Positions 18,837 through 27,204 of a DNA stretch of 64,000 nt are shown here, piece by piece; position 1 is the stretch's first letter; each line of letters begins with the position of its first letter. The translations under genes were made by a program, and so were the position numbers. Source of the DNA: Pedomonas sp051304405. Its GTDB lineage: Bacteria > Pseudomonadota > Alphaproteobacteria > Sphingomonadales > Sphingomonadaceae. The stretch covers positions 339,088 to 403,087 of the forward strand of contig NZ_JBPPGG010000003.1 of NCBI RefSeq assembly GCF_051304405.1, in the 5' to 3' direction. The notes under the pieces were generated by a model. That model made no database searches and was not told the DNA's origin. It was given only the letters and a program-made list of their open reading frames with translations.

Positions 18837-19961
18837 TTACTGCGACAAGGCCAGCGCCTTGAGGGCGCTCGTTCCGGCAATCACGACCTGCTCGCCCGGC
18901 GTCACGCCCGCCAGCAGCACCGTGCGGTCTCCGCTGCCGTTGGCGCCCGTCACTTCGCGCATGGCAAAGCCGGACCGGACTGCGACGAACACCACGGCCT
19001 TGCCGTCGATCATCGTCACGGCCGCCGTCGGCACGCTCACCGCCCCCTCCGGCGCGGGGCCGAAGACGGACAGGCTGGTGGCCTTGCCCGCGATAATGCC
19101 CGGCGCAGCGGGGATCTCGGCCTTGAGCGTGGCGGAACGGGTCATCGGATCGATGGCCGCCCCGACCGCCGTCACGCGACCGGCGATGTCAGGGCCCATC
19201 CGCACCGCCATGCCGGGCCGGACCATGCCCACCAGACGCTCGGGCAGCTGGCCCTCGACCTCGTACCGGTCGACCGCGTCGATCACATAGGGCGCGGTGG
19301 TGCCATCGACCGGGTCCCCCGCCTGAAGGGCCGCGGTCGTCACCCGCCCGGCGATGGGGGCGGTCAGCGTATAGGTGCCGTTTGCACCGTCGGCGTTGGC
19401 CATGCGCAGGATGCGCGCCTTCTCGGCAACGTCTGCGCGGGCTTCGGCGGCCAGCGCCTCGGCTTCGTCGGCGCGCGCAGCCGCGATGATGCCCTCGCGG
19501 CTGAGCTGCATCATCCGCGCGGCGTTGGCTTCCGCCACATCCCGCCGCGCGCTCGCACGGGCGAGATCCGCGCCGATCGTCAGAACGTCGCGGCTGGATA
19601 TAACCGCCAGCGGCTGCCCTTTGCGGACGCTGTCACCCTCCACCACCAGCGTCCGCACCACGACGCCGGGAAAGGTTGCCGCCACCGCGACGCGGGCATT
19701 GGCAGGCGGCTGGATCAGGGCCGGAATGGTGGCAAGCAATGTTTCGTTTGCCGCCTCGGCGGGCGCAAGGCGGATGCCGAGCTGCTCGGCCTGCTTGCTG
19801 TCGACCGGGAGAATGCCCTGCTCCGCCGCCGGTTGGGCGTCAGAGGTTTCCGGGTCAGGCGACGGGGCCGTACCGGGCCCGGCCAGCCACCAGGCAGCGG
19901 CAAGCGTCAGCAGAAGGACGGGAACGCCGACAAGGACATGATTTCGCTTCAACACACGCAC
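18837..19961 (-). CDS. czcB: CzcB-type periplasmic adaptor of the RND efflux pump
   Basis: A 374-aa membrane fusion protein. An N-terminal membrane anchor (HVLVGVPVLLLTLAAAWWLAG) is followed by lipoyl-like half motifs around an Ala/Glu/Arg-rich alpha-hairpin (about 95-200) and beta-barrel domains. The lipoyl signatures GVVVRTLVVEGDSVRKGQPL and TAPIAGRVT are clear. It starts with GTG at 19961 and is the promoter-proximal gene of czcB-czcA-DUF3240-czcC. No histidine-rich metal-binding N-terminal extension is present. No metal regulator gene (MerR, ArsR or two-component) is visible nearby. Confidence 0.9.
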   Translation of the reverse strand: MRVLKRNHVLVGVPVLLLTLAAAWWLAGPGTAPSPDPETSDAQPAAEQGILPVDSKQAEQLGIRLAPAEAANETLLATIPALIQPPANARVAVAATFPGVVVRTLVVEGDSVRKGQPLAVISSRDVLTIGADLARASARRDVAEANAARMMQLSREGIIAAARADEAEALAAEARADVAEKARILRMANADGANGTYTLTAPIAGRVTTAALQAGDPVDGTTAPYVIDAVDRYEVEGQLPERLVGMVRPGMAVRMGPDIAGRVTAVGAAIDPMTRSATLKAEIPAAPGIIAGKATSLSVFGPAPEGAVSVPTAAVTMIDGKAVVFVAVRSGFAMREVTGANGSGDRTVLLAGVTPGEQVVIAGTSALKALALSQ

Positions 19962-20146
19962 GGCCCAAACAAATGCGACTGACAGAACTCCGGCGCCGCG
20001 CGACAGATGTTCTTGTCTCGGCCCCGTAATCTAGCAGGGGAAAAAGCAATCACAATTCCCATCTGGGAAAATCCGCCTCAAGCAGCCCTGCAAGAATGGT
20101 TATAATCCAATACTCATCAGCGTTTTGGATGATCTCTGGACGGGAC

Positions 20147-21979
20147 TCACTCGATGATGCCGGATGGTATGGACCTTGCCCCCGCGCTTTGCAGGAACAA
20201 TTCAGTCATCGCGTGCGGGTCCACGGCCTTCGAAAACAGATACCCCTGCGCCAGCAAGCCGCCGTAGGCCCGCAACTGCTCCAGTTGGGACGGACGCTCG
20301 ATGCCTTCGGCCACCACATCAATTCCGAGCTTGCGCGCGATCGCAAGCAGCCCGTCGACGATCACACTGCTTGGCGCTCCGGGTTCCAGACTTCCGATGA
20401 AAGACTTGTCGATCTTGATGATGTCGACGGGAACCGTCAGCAGATGGGTCAGCGACGCATATCCCGTACCGAAATCGTCCAGCGCCAGGCGAATGCCGAG
20501 CGCGCGCATGGCGGCGACCTCCCGGGCAATCACGTGGTCATGCCGGTCGATATAGACATTCTCGGTGATCTCGATGACCAACCGGTCCAGAGGGACGTTC
20601 CCCTTCGCAAACGTGTCGGCAAGACGCGCCCCCAGGTTGCCGCGCTGAATATCAGCGTAGGAGATGTTGATACCCAGGTGCCGGAAGCGGATGCCCATAT
20701 CGAGCCATTGCCGCATGTCCGAGACAACCTGCGCGAGGACATACTCCGTCAGGGCATAGGCCACATGGGCATCCAGGGTCGCCTCGCAGAATTCGGCAGC
20801 GGAGACCACCTCGCCGGTTTCCGTAATCAGCCGGCACAAGGCCTCGGCCCCCACGATGTCGCCTGTGTCGAGCGCCACAACCGGCTGATAGTAGACGCGG
20901 ATGCGCCCATCGCGCAGCGCTGCGTTGACATCCTTGATCGCGGTCAGACGTTTGGTGATCGCCGTACCGATCCCGGGCTGATAGCGAACGAATCCGCCGC
21001 GGCACACTTCCTTGGCATGATAGAGGGCAAAATCCGCCTTCTGCCGAACGCTCTCGGCTGTAGGATCATCGGCGGACAGGATCGCGCCGCCGATGGTCGC
21101 ACGCGGGTGCACATAGTGTCCGTTGCACGTCACGGGTTGGTCGAGCGAGGCCAGGATGCGCTGGGCAATGGCGTCGAGATCGCCGTGCGGGTCGGGCAGA
21201 CGGACGATGACCGCGAACTCGTCGCCTCCGAGCCGGAAGGCCATGTCCATGCCGGACATGCGCACCACACGCTTGGCAACCTCCTTCAGAAGCTCGTCGC
21301 CAGCCAGATGGCCGAAGGTGTCGTTCGTGACCTTGAGATTGTCGAGATCGATGACGAGAAGCGCCCAGGAGCCGGGGACGCTGCACGGCAAGGTCGCCAG
21401 CACCCGGTTGAAGGAGGCGCGATTGCCGAGGCCTGTCAGCGCGTCCTTGTTGGCCAGACGGTCGCTTTCCAGCCCACGTTCATGACGCTCCAGAGCAATC
21501 ATGCAAAGGTGGACACAGGCGGCGACCGTCGCCTCTTCCTGTTCCGTCGGCCCCCTCTCCTCGCGGAAATAGAATGCGAACGTGCCGAGCACGCGTCCAT
21601 CCGCGCCCAGGATCGGGCTGGACCAGCAACTGCGCAATCCCAGCGGCACGATATAGTGTTCGAAGCCGGACCATCGCGGGTCCGTCGCCACATCCGTCAC
21701 GGTCACGGGAATGCGGCGATGGGCGGCGGAACCGCAGGAGCCCACGTTCGGCCCGATGGGCAGGCCATCCAGCGCCTCGCAGTAGGCTTTCGGCAGGCTG
21801 GGTGCGGCCAGGGGATGAAGCAATCCCTCCTGGTCTACCCGCAGCACCGAACAGATGACCTCGGGCAGAACGGCCTGCACCTCCCGGCAGAGACGGTCCA
21901 TCGTCACATCAAGCGGACGACCGGTCGCGACCATCTCCAGAATCAGTTTCTGGAGATGCAGCATGTCCATAATCCGCAT
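20147..21979 (-). CDS. GAF-GGDEF-EAL cyclic-di-GMP turnover protein
   Basis: A 610-aa soluble protein with an N-terminal GAF sensor domain (about 1-165), a diguanylate cyclase domain with intact GGDEF at 251-255, and an EAL phosphodiesterase domain beginning near 345. EAL is at 379-381 and the metal and catalytic motifs INIS, ITEN, DDFGTGY, KIDKSF, VAEGIE and QGYLFSK are all kept. Both activities are therefore possible. No RxxD inhibitory site precedes GGDEF. It makes or breaks cyclic-di-GMP in response to whatever the GAF domain binds. It is separated from czcB by 185 bp and is probably its own transcription unit. No transmembrane segment is seen. Confidence 0.93.
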   Translation of the reverse strand: MRIMDMLHLQKLILEMVATGRPLDVTMDRLCREVQAVLPEVICSVLRVDQEGLLHPLAAPSLPKAYCEALDGLPIGPNVGSCGSAAHRRIPVTVTDVATDPRWSGFEHYIVPLGLRSCWSSPILGADGRVLGTFAFYFREERGPTEQEEATVAACVHLCMIALERHERGLESDRLANKDALTGLGNRASFNRVLATLPCSVPGSWALLVIDLDNLKVTNDTFGHLAGDELLKEVAKRVVRMSGMDMAFRLGGDEFAVIVRLPDPHGDLDAIAQRILASLDQPVTCNGHYVHPRATIGGAILSADDPTAESVRQKADFALYHAKEVCRGGFVRYQPGIGTAITKRLTAIKDVNAALRDGRIRVYYQPVVALDTGDIVGAEALCRLITETGEVVSAAEFCEATLDAHVAYALTEYVLAQVVSDMRQWLDMGIRFRHLGINISYADIQRGNLGARLADTFAKGNVPLDRLVIEITENVYIDRHDHVIAREVAAMRALGIRLALDDFGTGYASLTHLLTVPVDIIKIDKSFIGSLEPGAPSSVIVDGLLAIARKLGIDVVAEGIERPSQLEQLRAYGGLLAQGYLFSKAVDPHAMTELFLQSAGARSIPSGIIE

Positions 21980-22127
21980 GTGAATACCCCTGCCGCTTCG
22001 CGGGAAAGCCTAATGAACCGTTAGATGAATGCCAAGTTGAACCTGCCCCGAATCTGCCACAATCACATTGATGCGGCAGAAAACCTCAGGTAAAGTATGG
22101 ACATATCACAGCGGAACATCACTTTTA

Positions 22128-22602
22128 CTACTCTCTTGCAACTAGTCGATTAGTCCCACAACAGCCAGAAATCTGTGTGCTGCTGATGGAATGCCGCATT
22201 TTCGAGAGTATTTTTTTCCCGGACTCAGCGCTTTGACCTGACGCAGTTCGCGTGTCCGTCTTCCAGCCATTTTTATTGAACCACATCCGGGCCATGCGGC
22301 GCAGGCTGACAGAACGCTGCCGTCCTTCGGCGATCGCCCGGACGATGGTGCGGAAATTATCGTCCAAGCGGCACGATGGCGGCGACGTCCGCCTCCGTCA
22401 GCCCAACGTCCGGCGCCGGAAGGTCGGGAAGCCGGTGAACAGGAACGGAGCGGCCTGTCACAGCGCACCTCCAATCCGGGAGAACGTCCGGCAAGGGATA
22501 CCCCTGCCCTTCGAGGAAAACGGCTCGCGACACAACGCGTTCGCGGGCGTCTGTCATCCGCCGGAGTGACAGATGCCCAGGACCACGGGGCCAATCCTGC
22601 AT
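22128..22602 (-). pseudogene. Possible small gene interrupted by a frameshift
   Basis: Two minus-strand frames join here. The first (22602 to 22357, 81 codons) ends ADVAAIVPLGR-stop; the second, open from about 22367, reads LDDNFRTIVRAIAEGRQRSV, then RMARMWFNKNGWK. The second part looks like real protein with basic helices, and the two would form one protein of about 150 aa if read through a one-base shift near 22360. No family is recognised and no strong ribosome binding site precedes the first ATG. This could be a decayed gene, a sequencing error or two short unrelated frames. Confidence 0.3.
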
Positions 22603-22848
22603 GGGCCCGCGGCTTGTCCGTCAAGAGTGGATCACTGTCGAAATTTCTTACGGACGCGGAACATCCATGGCGTCTGCAGCCCTGGCTCCCGGCCGGTAAC
22701 GATATGAATATATTACAAACATTTTATTTGGCGCGGCTAATTGTTTGTGGCGGCACGGTTTTTGCCTCGGGCCACGTCGAGAGGCCTCTGGATTCGATTG
22801 CGCAATGAATGGGGCTGATCAGGGTTCGAACTACAGGGGATAATCAAC

Positions 22849-23490
22849 ATGAGTATTAAAAAACACCTGCGCGCAGCCGTGACGGCAGCGTTCTGTGCCG
22901 TGATGCCGGCTGCCGGAGCCCTGGCCGCTCCATACAGCGGTTCGGTGGAGGTCACTGAATACTGCGACTTGGGAATTTGCTGGCCGACGGCAGGCAGCTT
23001 CTCCCTCCAGCTGACCGGGACCCCGACCGCTGCTGTTGGTCCCGGCACCCTGACCGTCGAGTGGTATGGAGAATCCGACCAAGTTATAGAGTGGCTTCTC
23101 ATTTCCATCGAAGGCATCTCGCTGGGGCGGCTGGCCAATGGCGACCCGTCGGACGACCGATTTGGGGGTGTCGGCAATCACGGCCCGGATGGGTGGGACA
23201 TGATGTATGACGAAGGCGTAGACCCGTTGATCTCCGTGACAGCCACGCTGACCGAAGCTGAACTTCTCGCCATCCTGAGTGATGGTGTCGTCAATTTCTT
23301 TGGCGTTTTCGGCTATGACGTCGACGATTACGGCGTCGGCGAATATGTGCGCCTGACGCTTCGTTTCGAAGCGCCGGAGGCCGCGTCTGTGCCGGAGCCG
23401 GGCAGGCTTGCGCTGACCGGGATTGCCCTGGCAGGGTGCGCCTTTGCCCGCCGTCGCCGCGCAAAGGCATCGGCCGGTATGGAGCGCTGA
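22849..23490 (+). CDS. PEP-CTERM sorting-domain protein
   Basis: A 213-aa exported protein. It has a signal peptide (about 1-27, ending ALAA) and a beta-rich body. The C-terminal PEP-CTERM sorting signal is VPEPG at about residue 183, then the helix RLALTGIALAGCAFA and an RRRR cluster. Such proteins are cleaved by exosortase (EpsH/XrtA family) and often accompany exopolysaccharide production. No exosortase gene is in the window. The body has paired cysteines (CDLGIC) and many Asp/Gly residues but no family I can name. The start is supported by AGGGGA upstream, and a strong terminator follows 56 bp after the stop. Confidence 0.85.
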   Translation: MSIKKHLRAAVTAAFCAVMPAAGALAAPYSGSVEVTEYCDLGICWPTAGSFSLQLTGTPTAAVGPGTLTVEWYGESDQVIEWLLISIEGISLGRLANGDPSDDRFGGVGNHGPDGWDMMYDEGVDPLISVTATLTEAELLAILSDGVVNFFGVFGYDVDDYGVGEYVRLTLRFEAPEAASVPEPGRLALTGIALAGCAFARRRRAKASAGMER

Positions 23491-23535
23491 CGGTCTGGAA
23501 AGGGCAGCCGAACGCGGCCGTGTGGCCGCCTTTAC

Positions 23536-23788
23536 CGCAAACAAGAACAGCCCCGGCTTTATGCGCCGGGGCTGTTTTGCATCGGTGGTTGCGGTTACTG
23601 GATTTGCTGTTTTTTGGAATTGAGCTGGGGGCCGGATTTACCGCTCGCTTTGCTCGCGTTGACCTTCGGCGCTGACGCGCCTTGGTCCGAACCGGTCGGC
23701 TCATTCACCGAGCCCTCACGTCCAAAAACGCCAAAAGCCAGCCCTTGGGGCTGGCTTTTATCGTTTTGGTTGCGGGGGCCGGATTTGA
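23536..23788. repeat. Long direct repeat R1 (left end of the candidate island, tRNA-fMet 3'-end copy)
   Basis: Bases 23627-23788 match 63803-63964 with two differences in 162 bp. Similarity also covers the hairpin to the left, apart from about 33 extra bases in R1 at roughly 23594-23626. The right end (23767-23788) copies the last 22 bases of the tRNA-fMet gene (T-arm plus CCA end), followed by unrelated DNA. A copy of the tRNA terminator hairpin is at 23733-23759. Such a duplicated tRNA 3' end is what an integrated element leaves at its far boundary. Confidence 0.85.
23546..23578 (+). terminator. Intrinsic terminator after the PEP-CTERM gene
   Basis: A GC-rich hairpin AACAGCCCCGGC / GCCGGGGCTGTT with a 7-base loop is followed by a short T run. 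A similar, less perfect hairpin occurs at 63756-63786, because both sit at the left ends of the long direct repeat. Confidence 0.8.
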
Positions 23789-23841
23789 CCTATGTCGAAC
23801 AAGGCTCAGACTACCTGCTGGCTAAACAGATCAATGGCAAA

Positions 23842-24050
23842 TCAGGCGGCTTTGTGCCTGCAGAGAAGCTGGAAGTAGCACGTTGTCGATGGCCCATACC
23901 GTTCCCTGATCTCGAACCCGGCAGCCCCCCGAGCGGAACGGCCAAAGAATACCATTGACCACCCGACGCCCATCGATCCGCGGAACTCCCCGCAGTTTAT
24001 TGGGAAGCAAGGGCGCGATAATCGACCACTCCTTGTCCGCCTGCGCATAT
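23842..24050 (-). pseudogene. IS5-type transposase remnant (5' part, frameshifted)
   Basis: The minus strand encodes ADKEWSIIAPLLPNK, then GRRVVNGILWPFRSG and, after a frame change at a six-G run near 23935, FEIRERYGPSTTCY. This matches the N-terminal DUF4096-like part of IS5-family transposases (EWxxIxPLLP, RRxxNGILW, LPxRYGPW). The frame ends at 23842 without the DDE catalytic region. Clear inverted repeat ends are not visible. The piece lies just inside repeat R1, so the insertion hit the island end and has decayed. Confidence 0.72.
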
Positions 24051-24210
24051 CAACGTCGTGCCATCAACCTCTCCAGTCCTAAAGGAGCATGAATCACGTC
24101 CCGGCTCCAGCTTAACCTATCCCGGTCCAATGGTATTCTTACGTACACGGCCAATGACGAGGACCTACCAACTTCGTTGCGCTGTTACCGGGAACCCCAG
24201 AATGCGGAAA

Positions 24211-24236
24211 CTGCACTCACGCAGCCGTGAGTGCAG
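24211..24236 (-). terminator. Hairpin downstream of the siderophore operon, probable terminator
   Basis: Perfect 11-bp arms CTGCACTCACG and CGTGAGTGCAG enclose a 4-base loop. It lies 29 bp past the PepSY gene stop on the transcribed strand and is followed there by TTT. The T run is short, so termination may be partial. Confidence 0.55.
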
Positions 24237-24264
24237 CCTAATCCCCGCCGCTGAACAATCTGGT

Positions 24265-25830
24265 TTATGGGCTCGCTGTCTGCCGTGACCAGACGCTGTC
24301 ACGCGGACCATGCTTGCTACGCCGCGCGGCAGGCACAAGCGACACCATCAACGCGGCTGCCAACGTGATGGCAACGGCATCGACAATCGGCAGAACCGGT
24401 GGGTGAGAGTTCATGGTCAGCAGGGTGGCAGCGGGAATGCACAGCATGGCGACAATGCAGCCAACCGTCAGTTCAAGGCTTGCGCGCGGCGCGCCGCGCA
24501 GCAAAGCCCAGCCGACAAAGACGAGAAAGACCGCGTAATAAATGGCGCTGTGCATCCCCTCGGTAGCGCCAAGGCCCAGCGGCTTTGCGGCGGCAACCGT
24601 CACCGAAATGCCGGCCATGCAGCCCAGCGGCACGCCGATGGTCAGAGCCGCGAGCATCCGGGTGGATCTGGTTTGCTCCGGCAAGCCATCCTTGCGCTCA
24701 CGCTTGCGGCGCGATTCCACCCACAGCAGATTGCCGGTGTAGAACAGGAAAGCCCCGGCCAGCCCCATGAGGAAATAGGACCAGCGGATCGGCGTGCCGC
24801 CATAGCTGCCGAAATGCAGGGCGAAGAAGCTGGCGATCGTTGCGCCCCAGCCATCCTGATGGCCCGGCATATAATCCGTTGACGTGAACGCGCCGCTTGC
24901 CGGGTCCAGCTCCACCAGGCCGAAGGTCGGCCCGCGCAGGCCATAACGCGGATCGCGGCCCGTAACGCGCAGCGACGGCTGCTCGGCACGATCCACGCCA
25001 TAGGAAATCTGCTGCACTGTGAAGCCCGGCGCCTGCTCCGCAACCCGGCGCAGCACCTCCGTTGGCGCCAGCGTCTGGCCTCCGGCTTCAGGCGGCGCGA
25101 CACTGACCGGCGGGCGGCGATCTTTCCCGCCGAACAGCGCGCCTTGTGCATCATAAAATTGGTCATGGAAGGCAAAGACGATGGCCGTCAGTGCCATGAT
25201 GAGATGGAACGGCAGGCTGAACAACCCGAGCACGTTATGAACATCCAGCCACATGCGCTTGACGTTCTTGCCGATGCGCAGCGCGAACAGATCGCTCACA
25301 AGGCTCGGCAGCAGCACGATCAGGCCGGACACAATCGCAATGGTATAGAGCAGCGCGATCGCGCCCATGATCGGCATGGAAATCTCATGCTCGAACGGCA
25401 AGCCCACCTGTTGATGCAGCACATCCACGAACTGCGCGACCGGTGACGGGCCTTCGCGCTCCACCTGCAAGCCGCCGTCCGGCGCGAGCGAGGCATAAAA
25501 TGTCTCGCGCGGTGCATGGCCATCGCCGCCCGGGGTTCTGACTTCCCACGACATGCGAGCTGGTCGATCGGGACCGGTTTCGACGTGGATATCATAGTCC
25601 GTCGCGGCTTCAGGGTGGGCGGCAATGACCTTGGCGACCAGTTCGTCCGTGCGGTCCAGCGGCGGCGGTGGAGCCAGCCGCGTCGGGGCCGAGGCCCAGC
25701 GCTGAAGCGGCTCCTCGAACATGGTGATCGCCCCGGCATAGAAGGCGATGAACAGGGCAAGACCGGAGATGATGCCGACCCAGCCGTGAATTTCCTTGTA
25801 CATCTTGACGATGTCGGTGCGGATTTTCAT
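24265..25830 (-). CDS. PepSY-associated transmembrane protein (PiuB-like), siderophore operon
   Basis: A 521-aa inner-membrane protein of the PepSY-associated TM family, linked in many genomes to reductive release of iron from ferric siderophores. It starts at 25830 (MKIRTDIVKMYKEIHGWVG), the typical opening of the family, followed by a first helix (IISGLALFIAFYAGAITMF). A large periplasmic section holds PepSY-type repeats, and four or more helices follow in the C-terminal half (YFLMGLAGAFLFYTGNLLWVE and later). The frame is open upstream to 26151, but that part is a shadow of the two small genes before it. It overlaps the DUF3649 gene by 4 bp and ends the operon. Confidence 0.88.
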   Translation of the reverse strand: MKIRTDIVKMYKEIHGWVGIISGLALFIAFYAGAITMFEEPLQRWASAPTRLAPPPPLDRTDELVAKVIAAHPEAATDYDIHVETGPDRPARMSWEVRTPGGDGHAPRETFYASLAPDGGLQVEREGPSPVAQFVDVLHQQVGLPFEHEISMPIMGAIALLYTIAIVSGLIVLLPSLVSDLFALRIGKNVKRMWLDVHNVLGLFSLPFHLIMALTAIVFAFHDQFYDAQGALFGGKDRRPPVSVAPPEAGGQTLAPTEVLRRVAEQAPGFTVQQISYGVDRAEQPSLRVTGRDPRYGLRGPTFGLVELDPASGAFTSTDYMPGHQDGWGATIASFFALHFGSYGGTPIRWSYFLMGLAGAFLFYTGNLLWVESRRKRERKDGLPEQTRSTRMLAALTIGVPLGCMAGISVTVAAAKPLGLGATEGMHSAIYYAVFLVFVGWALLRGAPRASLELTVGCIVAMLCIPAATLLTMNSHPPVLPIVDAVAITLAAALMVSLVPAARRSKHGPRDSVWSRQTASP

Positions 25831-26117
25831 AGCGCGATTCCCCCCAGCGCCCACAAGGCTCCCCACAGCAGAAGGTTGGCGAGCCCAAGCCAGCCCCAAG
25901 CACGCGCGGGCGACCCGAACAGGAAACAGAAGCTCAGGATGAGGCCCCAGATCGGCGAGATCATCCACATGGAGAACTGACCCTTGAGGGAGAAGAATGC
26001 TTCCTCCACGCCATTGGCCAGCTTGAACAGGCCAGACAGCCCGAGGGCAAGGAGAAACCCGAGGATCAGTCCCGCGCTCGACTTCCCCAACCAGTCCTGG
26101 CTCGACAGCGGTTTCAT
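25827..26117 (-). CDS. DUF3649 family small membrane protein
   Basis: A 96-aa protein with three predicted transmembrane helices (AGLILGFLLALGLSGLF, SMWMISPIWGLILSFCFLF, LGLANLLLWGALWAL). It resembles DUF3649, described as an iron-uptake-associated family. The ATG at 26117 overlaps the previous stop by 4 bp and its own stop overlaps the PepSY gene by 4 bp. Its molecular role is unknown; context suggests help in handling imported iron or siderophore at the inner membrane. Confidence 0.72.
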   Translation of the reverse strand: MKPLSSQDWLGKSSAGLILGFLLALGLSGLFKLANGVEEAFFSLKGQFSMWMISPIWGLILSFCFLFGSPARAWGWLGLANLLLWGALWALGGIAL

Positions 26118-26386
26118 TCGCCAGCCTCCGTTGACGAACGCAGCCAGGCAATGCCTAGCGGCACCACCGTCCACACCAGCATGGCCAGCGTTAATGCAAT
26201 AAAAACCGCCGTGGCCGGACCTGCCCATTGCAGCAGCAGGACGAGCCCTTGCGCAAAGGCGGCAACGCCGAGATACGCAAGCCCCGAGACCCACCGTCTG
26301 ACGCGGGTCAACTTCTGGTTTGGCGAGGCTGCATAAAGCAGCAACGCCGCGACGCAGACAAACAGCCCTCCCATCCAGGCGATCAT
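26114..26386 (-). CDS. DUF3325 family small membrane protein
   Basis: A 90-aa protein with three hydrophobic helices (MGGLFVCVAALLLYAA, WVSGLAYLGVAAFAQGLVLLLQ, AVFIALTLAMLVWTVVPL). It matches the DUF3325 pattern and its usual partners DUF3649 and PepSY. It overlaps the esterase gene by 4 bp at its start and the DUF3649 gene by 4 bp at its end, so translation is coupled through the operon. Function beyond association with ferric siderophore uptake is not known. Confidence 0.72.
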   Translation of the reverse strand: MIAWMGGLFVCVAALLLYAASPNQKLTRVRRWVSGLAYLGVAAFAQGLVLLLQWAGPATAVFIALTLAMLVWTVVPLGIAWLRSSTEAGE

Positions 26387-27204
26387 TCGGACCTCTCCCC
26401 TCCAAAGGCCAGGCGCACGATATCCATCATCGCGGCCAGCATGGTGGTTCCATGCGTGTGCCCCTCAAGCAGACCGAACCGCGCGTCAGCACCGCCTTCC
26501 CGCAGTTCAGCCGCCAAATGCTCCCCGTGCTCAAGAACCCCGTTGGCCGGGCCCCCTTCGCGCGAACCGGCAAGGATTACGGTCCTGGCCGTCGCCGGCC
26601 GCTCGCGCGGCAGCGCCTTGCCATCTGCAAACCACAGCGACGGGCTGATCGCCGCATAGGCATCGAAGTTCCCGTGACGGCGCAGGTCATACAGTGCGAG
26701 AATACCGCCAAAGCTGTGCCCCGCCAGCGTCTCGCGTGCCGTGTTGATCGGCCAGCGTGCGGCAATGTGCGGGCGCACCTTTGTCTCGATGAAAGACAGG
26801 AAGGCTTCGGCTCCGCCGGTTTTCTGGCCATGCGCTGGCCGTCCTTCCGGAATGGCATAGCCCGGCACGGCAGGCGTATAGTCCAGAATGCGCCGCGCAA
26901 TCGGCCCGGAATCGATGGCCACGATCAGCCCATGCTTCAGCGCTTCCCTCGGGTGCCCACGGGTGAGACGCCGCGCAGTCTGCACAGCGAGGGCGAAGTT
27001 GTCCTCGCCATCCAGCATCCACAGCACCGGCCAGCCCGCGGCGGGTGGCTCGCCCTCCGGCCAGGCCACCAGCACGCGGTAAACGTGTCCATCCCCTGCC
27101 GCCATCTCGATGACGTCGGATCGCGGCAACTCCCATGGCGCAGCCCAGGCAGGCTGCGCCATCAGCAGCAGGACTGAGAGAAAAAGGCCCGCCAGCCTTA
27201 CCAC
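26383..27204 (-). CDS. Periplasmic alpha/beta-hydrolase, siderophore esterase type (IroE/BesA-like)
   Basis: A 273-aa exported esterase. The signal peptide is VRLAGLFLSVLLLMAQPAWA. The hydrolase core has the nucleophile elbow GHSFGG (S164) and a C-terminal EGHTHG that supplies the His. This arrangement fits the Fes/IroE/BesA group, which cleaves ester siderophores to release iron; a periplasmic location resembles IroE. The GTG start at 27204 overlaps the receptor stop by 7 bp. It could also be a general esterase, but the receptor and PepSY neighbours favour a siderophore substrate. Confidence 0.82.
   Translation of the reverse strand: MVRLAGLFLSVLLLMAQPAWAAPWELPRSDVIEMAAGDGHVYRVLVAWPEGEPPAAGWPVLWMLDGEDNFALAVQTARRLTRGHPREALKHGLIVAIDSGPIARRILDYTPAVPGYAIPEGRPAHGQKTGGAEAFLSFIETKVRPHIAARWPINTARETLAGHSFGGILALYDLRRHGNFDAYAAISPSLWFADGKALPRERPATARTVILAGSREGGPANGVLEHGEHLAAELREGGADARFGLLEGHTHGTTMLAAMMDIVRLAFGGERSE

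Noticed and set aside
25831..26151. Longer start for the PepSY protein
   Set aside because: The extension covers the DUF3649 gene in another frame and lacks homology; MKIRTDIVK is the normal family start.
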